Part shown: one piece after another, positions 1 to 4,648 of the stretch
Numbering within the stretch: the stretch's first letter is position 1
Layout of the letters: the number at the start of each line of letters is the position of its first letter
Assembly (NCBI GenBank): GCA_001784635.1
Contig: MFRS01000001.1
Coordinates: 310-6,526, forward strand
Origin: Candidatus Micrarchaeota archaeon RBG_16_49_10
GTDB taxonomy: Archaea; Aenigmatarchaeota; Aenigmatarchaeia; CG10238-14
Length of the DNA: 6,217 nucleotides
Reading direction: 5' to 3'
Notes under the pieces: model-generated
Databases searched by the model: none
Seen by the model: the letters and a program-made list of their open reading frames with translations, nothing else
Told to the model about the DNA's origin: nothing
Position numbers and translations under genes: made by a program

Positions 1-235
1 AAACATCACGCTTAACAAGAACGCAATTCCATTCGACACACAGCCTCTGTGGATAACGAGCGGGGTAAGGATTGGGACGCCTGCCGTCACCACCAGGGGC
101 ATGGCGGAGGAGGAGATGAAGGAGATTGGTGACATAATCTACACCTACATCTCCAACAGGAAGAGCGAGAAGGTGAAGGCCTTCTGCAGGAAGAGGGTGG
201 CCGAGCTGTGCGATGGATTCCCGCTGTACAAGTGA
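1..235 (+). CDS. glyA: Serine hydroxymethyltransferase, C-terminal 77 residues (5' end outside window)
   Basis: The open frame enters from the left edge (first full codon at 2) and stops at TGA 233-235. Residues 20-29 read SGVRIGTPAV, followed by TTRGM. This matches the conserved C-terminal SHMT block (SGIRVGTPA in E. coli), whose arginine (here Arg23 of the fragment) binds the substrate carboxylate. A helical tail typical of the family end follows, so the C-terminus looks intact; the PLP-lysine region is upstream of the window. SHMT is a cytosolic PLP enzyme that converts serine and THF to glycine and 5,10-methylene-THF. Nearly all arginines are AGG, as in the other core genes here. Its position upstream of thyA and folA fits supply of methylene-THF for dTMP synthesis. 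In some archaea SHMT uses a pterin other than folate; the neighbours argue for folate here, which is inference. Confidence 0.93.
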   Translation, partial: NITLNKNAIPFDTQPLWITSGVRIGTPAVTTRGMAEEEMKEIGDIIYTYISNRKSEKVKAFCRKRVAELCDGFPLYK

Positions 236-240
236 TTTGT

Positions 241-280
241 TATAGATATCCTTTCAGCTGAATTAGAAATTAGCTATATC
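241..280. terminator. Imperfect hairpin between convergent glyA and nucleotidyltransferase genes
   Basis: AGCT-G-AATT (256-264) can pair with AATTAGCT (268-275) across an AGA loop, with one bulged G. The stem can extend with GATAT (245-249) against ATATC (276-280) around a 6-nt bulge. It covers the 34-bp gap between two convergent genes and includes the minus-strand stop codon, so it could act in either direction. There is no strong T tract, which archaeal terminators usually have, so termination function is only a guess. Confidence 0.25.
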
Positions 281-794
281 TTCTCTCCAATTGACTTAAC
301 CTTTCCCTATATTTGGTTATTTTTTCTGATGTTACATGAATTAAATCCTGTCTCCTTTCAAGAGCATCGATAGCCAATCTATAGTCACCCATAACGCTTT
401 CAATCGGCCTCACGAAACCATTATACCCACCAAAACTCACCCATATCCTTTCCATCGAATTCTCAGCAAGATTTCCTAATGATTTTTCAACCGGAAACAC
501 GTCGAAGTTAGCATCAGAGTAGCTAAACATGACTGTGATGGGTAGGGTTCCTGGTAATTTTGATTTCATGACATATCGATGATGGTTACCGGATTCATAT
601 AGAATTTCACACAAACGGCCTAGATTCCTCCTTCTGGTTAGTAGATCAATATCGGCCGTCTCTTGGATTGCATCCTGCAGGACAAGGCTTGCGCCGCCGA
701 TGACAATGAAGTCGTTGGGATAAAGCCCCTTTCTTTGATCTAGCAAAAATTGGTAAAAACTCGTTAAAGCTGTGGAAACATCTTTTTTTTGCAT
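270..794 (-). CDS. Orphan nucleotidyltransferase-fold protein (AbiEii / DUF6036-like)
   Basis: This 174-aa protein carries the hallmarks of the pol-beta-like minimal nucleotidyltransferase fold. A GG motif (IGGAS, residues 32-36) is followed by a DxD metal-binding pair (ADIDLL, Asp48 and Asp50). A third candidate carboxylate sits on a later strand (FDVF, Asp98). The C-terminal half (about 128-172) is helical and charged, as in AbiEii-type and DUF6036-type proteins. Such proteins transfer nucleotides to RNA, proteins or small molecules, and several are toxins. No AbiEi-like antitoxin or HEPN partner lies next to it, so toxin activity is not supported. The start at 794 is favoured by a minus-strand TATA-like box about 27 bp upstream (leaderless). 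It is AT-rich and uses AGA, CGA and CGT as well as AGG for arginine, unlike glyA and thyA on either side, which suggests transfer into the locus. The fold is well supported; the substrate is unknown. Confidence 0.75.
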   Translation of the reverse strand: MQKKDVSTALTSFYQFLLDQRKGLYPNDFIVIGGASLVLQDAIQETADIDLLTRRRNLGRLCEILYESGNHHRYVMKSKLPGTLPITVMFSYSDANFDVFPVEKSLGNLAENSMERIWVSFGGYNGFVRPIESVMGDYRLAIDALERRQDLIHVTSEKITKYRERLSQLERRYS

Positions 795-814
795 GTAAAG
801 CAGAGGAAGGCGAC

Positions 815-828
815 AATTAAATACTTAA
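815..828 (-). promoter_or_regulatory. TATA-like box for the nucleotidyltransferase gene
   Basis: On the minus strand this reads TTAAGTATTTAATT, centred about 27 bp before the ATG at 794. That is the standard archaeal TATA-to-start distance and predicts a leaderless mRNA. Confidence 0.55.
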
Positions 829-1031
829 CACTCCGGGAGAAACAAACGAATTTATACAGAGCTAACGCAATCTTTATTATCAAGTCCCCAACGTGAACTA
901 TGCATTGGCATGGTCATGTTGGGCTTATTCTTACTACGGTGTCTTGTTCTACATTCATTATAGGTCAGCCCAGAATTCTGTGACATTTCGAAACAGACTT
1001 CAACATTAAAGGAGAGTTTTTCTGGATTGAT

Positions 1032-1042
1032 AAATCTTTATT
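1032..1042 (+). promoter_or_regulatory. Probable TATA-like box of the thyA-folA operon
   Basis: AAATCTTTATT is centred about 35 bp before the thyA ATG, which predicts a leader of roughly 8 nt. The match to the archaeal consensus is moderate. The nearby ATTATAA (1054-1060) lies too close to the start codon to serve. Confidence 0.4.
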
Positions 1043-1072
1043 TCCCAAAACTAATTATAAGCTAGTGTTCCC

Positions 1073-1939
1073 ATGAAGGCCTATCTCGACATCGTGAAGA
1101 AAATCCTCAAGGAGGGCGAAAGGAAGGAGAACAGGACCGGGGTGGACACGATTGCGATACCCGGCGCCATGTTCGAGCATGACATGGCCAAAGGATTCCC
1201 GTTGCTCACCACCAAGAAAATCCCGTTCAGGCTCATCTCCTCTGAGCTGGAGTTCTTCATCAAGGGGATAACCGATAAAAAATGGCTGCAGGAGAGGGAC
1301 AACCACATATGGGACGAGTGGTGCACCCCCGACAAGGTGGCTTACGGCCATGACGAGGCTACCAAGAAGAGGATGCTGCAGGAGAGGGACTTGGGCCCCA
1401 TCTACGGCTGGCAGTGGAGGAACTTCGGTGCTAAATATCAGGCTTATGATAAGCCGCCGCAATGCAAGGGGGTTGACCAATTAAAGAATATCGTAGAAAA
1501 GCTGAAGAAAGATCCCACGGACAGGAGGATGATTGTATCAGCGTGGAACCCGGTCGACTTCCACAGGATGGCGCTTCCGCCCTGTCACTATTCCTTCCAG
1601 GTCACGGTGATTAAGGACAAATTGAACCTGCTTTGGAACCAGCGGTCTATCGATACCGCCCTAGGATTGCCGTTCAACATCGCAAGCTACGGGCTACTTT
1701 TACATCTATTGGCCAAAGAGTCAAACCTGAAGGAGGGAAAGCTTGTAGGCTTTTTGGGGGACACCCATATATATGTTAACCACATAAGCGGTCTGGAGGA
1801 GCAGCTCAAGAGGAAGCCATTCCCACTTCCGAAGGTAAGGACGGAAAAATTCTCCACAATCTTCGACTGGGAATACACCGACTCAAAGGTCGAGGATTAT
1901 CAATCCCATCCCGGGATAAGGTTCGAGATAGCGGTATGA
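1073..1939 (+). CDS. thyA: Thymidylate synthase ThyA
   Basis: ThyA converts dUMP and 5,10-methylene-THF to dTMP and dihydrofolate. At 288 aa it has the usual length for the family plus a common mid-protein insertion (about 83-107). Visible landmarks are the phosphate-binding RTG near the N-terminus (Arg21), GPIYGWQWRNFG (108-119), the RR pair at 151-152, the catalytic cysteine in LPPCHYSFQ (Cys171), and QRS (190-192, phosphate arginine 191). These are followed by DTALGLPFNIASY (194-206, with nucleotide-contacting Asp194 and Asn202) and HIYVNH (232-237, dUMP ribose contacts). The C-terminus ends in hydrophobic IAV, as required for active-site closure. All key residues are present, so the enzyme should be active; it is not the flavin-dependent ThyX. 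The stop codon overlaps the folA start by 4 bp (ATGA), implying one operon and coupled translation. Arginine codons are almost all AGG. The ATG at 1073 matches the family N-terminus. Confidence 0.97.
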   Translation: MKAYLDIVKKILKEGERKENRTGVDTIAIPGAMFEHDMAKGFPLLTTKKIPFRLISSELEFFIKGITDKKWLQERDNHIWDEWCTPDKVAYGHDEATKKRMLQERDLGPIYGWQWRNFGAKYQAYDKPPQCKGVDQLKNIVEKLKKDPTDRRMIVSAWNPVDFHRMALPPCHYSFQVTVIKDKLNLLWNQRSIDTALGLPFNIASYGLLLHLLAKESNLKEGKLVGFLGDTHIYVNHISGLEEQLKRKPFPLPKVRTEKFSTIFDWEYTDSKVEDYQSHPGIRFEIAV

Positions 1940-2412
1940 CAGAGATAACCATAATTGCGGCGATAGCGAGCAACGGGGTCATAGGTAGGAAGGGGAAGCT
2001 ACCTTGGAACATAAAGGAGGACCTAGAACATTTCAAAAAACTCACCATGGGCCACCCCTGCATATTCGGCGAAACTACATATCTTTCCTTACCAATTAAA
2101 CCACTTCCCGGAAGAGAAAATATAGTGCTATCTCTCGACAAGAACCTGAAGCTTCCCGGGGCTGTCGTCAAGCATTCATTCGAAGAAGCTTTGCAGCACT
2201 GCAGAGGCAAAAACAAGGTGTTCATCTGCGGCGGAGCGAGCATCTACAAGCAGGCATTGGAGTTTGCGGACAAAATGGAATTGACTATGATAAACAGGGA
2301 TTACGAGGGCGATGCCTATTTTCCTGAGTTCGATTCCAACGGGTGGAGGCTTGCTAAAAAGGAGGACAGGGACATCTGTTCGTTTGTGACATTTGCCAGG
2401 AAATTGAGGTAA
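1936..2412 (+). CDS. folA: Dihydrofolate reductase, with an unusual cofactor-pocket residue
   Basis: DHFR reduces the dihydrofolate released by ThyA back to THF. The 158 aa match the family length. Visible landmarks are IAAIASNGVIGRKGKLPW (7-24), acidic catalytic Asp29 (equivalent to E. coli Asp27), T48, PLPGR with Arg60 (folate glutamate contact, E. coli Arg57), the GG turn at 99-100 in VFICGGASIY, and the late FPEF strand. The start overlaps the thyA stop in ATGA, so expression should be coupled. Oddities: the motif that is GRHTW in E. coli reads GETTY (45-49), placing Glu46 where E. coli has Arg44, a residue that binds the NADPH 2'-phosphate. Two more E. coli phosphate-site positions also differ (Ser64 is Leu67, Arg98 is Ser102), although Arg98 is variable in the family. 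The segment around this motif (about 2070-2135) is AT-richer than the rest of the gene and contains an AGA arginine. Family assignment is firm; altered cofactor preference is inference. Confidence 0.95.
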   Translation: MTEITIIAAIASNGVIGRKGKLPWNIKEDLEHFKKLTMGHPCIFGETTYLSLPIKPLPGRENIVLSLDKNLKLPGAVVKHSFEEALQHCRGKNKVFICGGASIYKQALEFADKMELTMINRDYEGDAYFPEFDSNGWRLAKKEDRDICSFVTFARKLR

Positions 2413-2431
2413 GATGTTCCCCTGACCCAAT

Positions 2432-2926
2432 TCACAACTTTTCTGCCCCTTCTAATCTTGTTATAAGATCTGTTAGTTTTCTGATTTCCCCATCATTGTA
2501 TACCCTTTCCTCAAAATAAACAGGGACAACTCCATCGGAATCCCCTGCTAACCACTCAGGCCAAAATCTGCCCAGAAGCTCGTGGTTGTCAATTAGTCCA
2601 AGAACATCGTTGACAAGAGCACTCCTGAACCCCAATAACAGCAAAGGTTCAGGGTAATTGAATTCCACCGTCCATCCGGTTGCTGACGATCTTTCCCCAA
2701 GCATAGCTAGGTAGGGGTTAATTTGGGAGTAAGGGTTTGTGCTTCTGGTAGGATAAAGGGTCAAAGTGGGTATTCTCTGCGGGTGTTTATCAAGCACTTC
2801 ACTTCTCCAACTTTGGCTTCTAGGTGAAACGGCAATAAGATCAATAATTAGATGGGGATATCCAATAGTCAATTCAGCCAGTGTTCTGTAAATGCCATAA
2901 TCTGACATCAATGCGATTAAAGTCAT
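2432..2926 (-). CDS. Hypothetical protein, 164 aa (158 aa if started at Met7)
   Basis: I do not recognise a family. The protein has no signal peptide or clear membrane span and looks like a soluble alpha/beta protein. Features include an SDYGIY segment near the N-terminus, a Pro/Thr/Tyr-rich centre (about 52-72), a PEPLLLLGF strand-like stretch (92-100), a Trp-rich FWPEW (120-124) and an acidic, helical C-terminus. It runs convergently with folA (19-bp gap) and divergently from the membrane gene. Start choice: the minus-strand TATA-like box at 2932-2942 is only about 10 bp from the first ATG (2926) but about 28 bp from Met7 (2906-2908), so the leaderless pattern in this window favours Met7. 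Most arginines are AGA, opposite to folA and the membrane gene, suggesting an acquired accessory gene. The long codon-like frame and promoter support a real gene; function is unknown. Confidence 0.65.
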   Translation of the reverse strand: MTLIALMSDYGIYRTLAELTIGYPHLIIDLIAVSPRSQSWRSEVLDKHPQRIPTLTLYPTRSTNPYSQINPYLAMLGERSSATGWTVEFNYPEPLLLLGFRSALVNDVLGLIDNHELLGRFWPEWLAGDSDGVVPVYFEERVYNDGEIRKLTDLITRLEGAEKL

Positions 2927-2931
2927 CTAAC

Positions 2932-2942
2932 CTTAAATAACC
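2932..2942 (-). promoter_or_regulatory. TATA-like box for the 164-aa hypothetical gene
   Basis: On the minus strand this reads GGTTATTTAAG. Its centre is about 28 bp from the second in-frame ATG (2908), so it supports the shorter, leaderless start. Confidence 0.5.
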
Positions 2943-2973
2943 CAGCAGTCCATATCTTTCCTATGCCAGAAAA

Positions 2974-2984
2974 TGATTTTAATC
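2974..2984 (+). promoter_or_regulatory. TATA-like box for the small membrane protein gene
   Basis: TGATTTTAATC is centred about 28 bp before the ATG at 3007, matching the leaderless geometry of its neighbours. The element is nearly symmetrical and could also work toward the minus-strand gene. Confidence 0.5.
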
Positions 2985-3006
2985 CTTACCATCCTATATT
3001 CATCGA

Positions 3007-3432
3007 ATGGGCGCCTTCCTATTCCTCCTGCTCTTTTTGGTGTTGGACGTAGGGATTAACCTCCTGACAAAGAACACGGTCAAGTTCCTGGGCTTCGACT
3101 TCCTCTTCTTCGCATCCTGGCTGGCTGGGGTGAAATACGGGCTTTGGCCGGCTATCCTTATTTCCCTTCTCCTGCTCGCAGAACATACGATATTCTTCCT
3201 CGGCAAGGGCAGGTTCATACTCCTCTCGTTCCCCGCCCAGCTGATAGCTGTCCTGATGGGCCATTACTTGGGCGTCGGCTATTTCACCATATCCTTGGTG
3301 GCGTACCAAGTGGCCAACCTGTCGCTAATGATGCTGGTCAATGCCTTCGGGCCTGGATTCGTGCTTTTCCTGGCCTTCAATACGATCTTCAACCTCATCC
3401 TCTTCAGGGTTTACAGCCTGTTTTCAGGGTAA
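3007..3432 (+). CDS. Small polytopic membrane protein, 141 aa
   Basis: The protein is dominated by hydrophobic segments at about 3-20, 27-43, 46-65, 70-92, 94-112 and 117-138, so five or six membrane spans are likely. Charged residues are few and sit in short loops (TKNTVK 21-26, GKGR 66-69). The GVKYGLWPAILISLLLLAE stretch (41-59) resembles the G-rich first half of ECF-transporter S components or similar small channel-like proteins, but the match is by general character only, with no diagnostic motif. No ATPase or T-component gene is adjacent. The start is supported by the TATA-like box at the leaderless distance. Both arginines are AGG and third positions are G/C-rich, so it belongs with the native core genes and not with the AT-rich orphans flanking it. 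The function is unknown. Confidence 0.75.
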   Translation: MGAFLFLLLFLVLDVGINLLTKNTVKFLGFDFLFFASWLAGVKYGLWPAILISLLLLAEHTIFFLGKGRFILLSFPAQLIAVLMGHYLGVGYFTISLVAYQVANLSLMMLVNAFGPGFVLFLAFNTIFNLILFRVYSLFSG

Positions 3433-3480
3433 ATATATAATTTAACATATCCTTTAGTTTTATCCATTTATAAAAACCTT
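3433..3480. terminator. AT-rich gap between convergent genes with T runs on both strands
   Basis: The 48-bp gap contains CCTTTAGTTTTATCC (3450-3464), giving T runs downstream of the plus gene, and TAAAAACC (3471-3478), giving a T run on the minus strand downstream of the 80-aa gene. T-rich tracts are the usual archaeal termination signal, so this may terminate in both directions. There is no clear hairpin. Confidence 0.35.
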
Positions 3481-3723
3481 TTAGCGAGCAATCTCCTCAA
3501 TTCTCAAGCCTGTCAAGTGCCCATCTTTCTCTTTAAAAGCGGCATCATAACCTTCTGGTATTCGTAATACGGCTCTTATCTGGCTGGCTAGAGATAGGTC
3601 ATACGAACCGCAAAAATAAACATTAATTACGGTGGGATTCATAGTTCTTCTAACATCAATGTTGTCCCCTAAAACATCTTTCAACTGCCTTTGCAAATAA
3701 GATGTTGTTATGCATTTTGGCAT
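3481..3723 (-). CDS. Hypothetical protein, 80 aa
   Basis: I do not recognise a family. It is a small, soluble-looking alpha/beta protein: an N-terminal helix (about 7-20), a strand with the sequence VINVYFCG (32-39), a second helix (about 43-54) and a final strand-turn-helix. It has two cysteines (Cys4, Cys38) but no paired CxxC motif. The ATG at 3723 is well supported, because a TATA-like box lies about 26 bp upstream on the minus strand, predicting a leaderless transcript. Arginine codons are mostly AGA, with CGA and CGC too, unlike the AGG-using core genes, which points to acquisition. It is convergent with the membrane gene. The four-cysteine mini-protein gene lies 139 bp upstream on the same strand but has its own promoter, so co-transcription is not needed. 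Confidence 0.65.
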   Translation of the reverse strand: MPKCITTSYLQRQLKDVLGDNIDVRRTMNPTVINVYFCGSYDLSLASQIRAVLRIPEGYDAAFKEKDGHLTGLRIEEIAR

Positions 3724-3743
3724 AATCTATTTTTTTCACTTGA

Positions 3744-3754
3744 ATTTATTTATG
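3744..3754 (-). promoter_or_regulatory. TATA-like box for the 80-aa hypothetical gene
   Basis: On the minus strand this reads CATAAATAAAT, centred about 26 bp before the ATG at 3723. This is one of the clearest leaderless promoters in the window. Confidence 0.6.
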
Positions 3755-3762
3755 TTTTTGTC

Positions 3763-3861
3763 GTTTCCATCCATCTCTATGGCAGAATAGTACCTGAGAA
3801 GCTCATTTCGGCGAAGCTGTTCGCAACCAAGCTCTTCAGGGCGAGGGTGGACTATGGATAA
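3763..3861 (+). pseudogene. Probable 3' remnant of a lost core gene
   Basis: This is an island of G/C-rich third positions inside AT-rich intergenic DNA. From about 3781 the plus frame reads GRIVPEKLISAKLFATKLF and ends RARVDYG before TAA 3859-3861. From 3793 on, 17 of the last 23 codons including the stop end in G or C, both arginines of the tail are AGG, and lysines are AAG, which is the core-gene style. There is no start codon or promoter in this frame; the upstream part dissolves into AT-rich sequence. I therefore read it as the C-terminal tail of a former gene, cut off when neighbouring DNA was lost or replaced. I cannot name the parent family. The minus strand is also open over part of this stretch, so chance openness is not excluded. 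Confidence 0.4.
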
Positions 3862-3862
3862 A

Positions 3863-3982
3863 TTATGGCCATTCTTTACATTGACAATATTTTGTTTCTT
3901 CTAGCACAATCTGCGTGCCAGCTGCTATTGGGATATATTTTGACTGTTTGGTCTTGCCGCATTTGTTACAAATCTGATTCAT
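3863..3982 (-). CDS. 39-residue four-cysteine (zinc-ribbon-like) mini-protein
   Basis: The minus strand encodes an intact 39-aa protein, ATG at 3980-3982 to TAA at 3863-3865. It starts MNQICNKCGK, giving a CxxCGK knuckle (Cys5, Cys8), and ends YCQCKEWP, giving a CxC pair (Cys33, Cys35). The 24 residues between carry a hydrophobic strand-like core. Four cysteines arranged as two pairs are typical of single-zinc ribbon or knuckle proteins, so zinc binding is likely. A role in nucleic-acid or protein contact would be usual for such folds but is not shown here. A TATA-like box about 28-30 bp upstream gives the same leaderless geometry as its neighbours, which supports a real gene. It is AT-rich like the other minus-strand orphans, has no arginine, and stops one base before the end of the plus-strand remnant. 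No family name is recognised. Confidence 0.65.
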   Translation of the reverse strand: MNQICNKCGKTKQSKYIPIAAGTQIVLEETKYCQCKEWP

Positions 3983-4004
3983 ATACCGTTTTTTTAATCG
4001 GGTG

Positions 4005-4017
4005 GTTTAAATAATTT
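4005..4017 (-). promoter_or_regulatory. TATA-like box for the four-cysteine mini-protein
   Basis: On the minus strand this reads AAATTATTTAAAC, with its core about 28-30 bp before the ATG at 3982. It supports expression of the 39-aa gene as a leaderless mRNA. Confidence 0.5.
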
Positions 4018-4082
4018 TCGGCCAGAGTTCACGTTTCTCGGGTCAATTATTGTTGATTTCCATCTACTGCCCCCAGCAAAAG

Positions 4083-4092
4083 GCTTAAAAAT
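4083..4092 (+). promoter_or_regulatory. TATA-like box for the uL16 gene
   Basis: GCTTAAAAAT, preceded by purine-rich AGCAAAAG as a possible BRE, is centred about 33 bp before the ATG at 4121. It predicts a leader of roughly 6-8 nt. Confidence 0.55.
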
Positions 4093-4120
4093 GCTTGCAT
4101 ATAATTAATAAGAGATTGCT

Positions 4121-4648
4121 ATGTCGAAGAGGCCCGGAAGGACATACAGGACGATAAAGAGGCCATGGACCAGGGTTTCCCAGAGGAGGCCCAAGATGAG
4201 CTTCGCCGTAGGCGTCCCTGACTCCAAGATACACGTCTTCGAGATGGGGAACAGGAAGAAGCAGTTCGACACGAAACTCTACCTCACAGCCGAGCAGCCG
4301 GTCCAGGTCAGGGACTCTTCCCTAGAGGCTTCCAGGATCTCGGCGAACAAGTACCTCGAGAACGCCGTCGGCCCGGACAACTACTTCATGAAGGTCCTCC
4401 TATACCCGCACCAGATACTCAGGGAGCACACCCTGGCTACAGGCGCAGGGGCGGACAGGTTCTCCATGGGCATGAGGAAGGCCTTCGGCAGGCCAAAGGG
4501 CAGAGCAGCGATAGTGACCCCGGGGAAAAGGATAATGATGGTCTCGATAAACAGGAAGCACCTGGATGTGGCCAAGATGGCCCTGAAGAGGGCCGACCAC
4601 AAGATATCCACACCCTGCAAAATCGAGGTCGAGAGCCTAAGTCTATAG
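4121..4648 (+). CDS. rpl10e: Ribosomal protein uL16 (archaeal L10e / L16)
   Basis: This is a component of the large ribosomal subunit near the peptidyl-transferase and central protuberance region, where uL16 helps position tRNAs. The 175 aa match the archaeal family length. Diagnostic stretches are the basic N-terminus MSKRPGRTYRTIKRPWTRVS, GVPDSKIHVFEMGN (31-44), the conserved YPHQILREHTLATGAGADRF block (about 95-114), GMRKAFGRPKG (117-127) and the C-terminal TPCKIEVES. The sequence is complete. Nearly every arginine is AGG, the strongest example of the local core codon style. The promoter lies just upstream, so it is transcribed independently of the mini-protein gene behind it. Its TAG stop lies in the palindrome CTATAG, which also holds the stop of the convergent Lrp gene, a 6-bp overlap. 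Confidence 0.96.
   Translation: MSKRPGRTYRTIKRPWTRVSQRRPKMSFAVGVPDSKIHVFEMGNRKKQFDTKLYLTAEQPVQVRDSSLEASRISANKYLENAVGPDNYFMKVLLYPHQILREHTLATGAGADRFSMGMRKAFGRPKGRAAIVTPGKRIMMVSINRKHLDVAKMALKRADHKISTPCKIEVESLSL

Larger units (their letters stand above)
795..1072. other. Intergenic region upstream of thyA; no confident gene
   Basis: These 278 bp hold the outward promoter of the nucleotidyltransferase gene, TATA-like elements near 850-858 and 871-880 (+), and the thyA promoter. Two overlapping plus-strand mini-ORFs occur. One is 27 codons from ATG at 900 to TGA 981-983 (begins MHWHGH). The other is 38 codons from GTG at 893 to TAA 1007-1009 (rich in Trp and Tyr, with a hydrophobic middle). They overlap in different frames, so at most one can be the main product, and neither shows clear codon bias. 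A short RNA transcribed from about 880 is also possible. I recognise no tRNA arms or box C/D motifs. Confidence 0.4.
3983..4120. other. Divergent promoter region between the mini-protein and uL16 genes
   Basis: These 138 bp contain back-to-back promoters: a minus-strand TATA-like box at 4005-4017 and a plus-strand one at 4083-4092. The stretch between them (about 4018-4080) shows no gene; a short inverted repeat, TCAA/TTGA around 4042-4055, is weak. Confidence 0.45.

Noticed and set aside
1055..1480. Long minus-strand open frame across thyA (141 codons)
   Set aside because: It lies wholly antisense to a clear ThyA coding sequence, has no family resemblance, and is open because of AGG/CTC-rich codons on the real strand.
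1806..2430. Minus-strand open frames across the thyA-folA junction and the 3' end of folA
   Set aside because: They are antisense to confident thyA and folA sequence, with low-complexity composition and no promoter of the kind seen elsewhere in the window.
3000..3440. Alternative frames (+ and -) overlapping the membrane protein gene
   Set aside because: The hydrophobic frame at 3007-3432 has the promoter and the coherent membrane pattern; the others are Pro/Arg- or Glu-rich shadows.
3763..3861. tRNA or other structured RNA in the G/C-rich island
   Set aside because: No acceptor stem or T-arm consensus (GGTTCRANNCC) is present; the third-position pattern fits a coding remnant better.
3756..3861. 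Minus-strand peptide reading across the same island (contains LRRNELLRYYSAIE)
   Set aside because: It is open and protein-like, but has no upstream start codon and its arginine codons (CGC, CGA) do not match the core AGG style as the plus frame does; kept only as an alternative.
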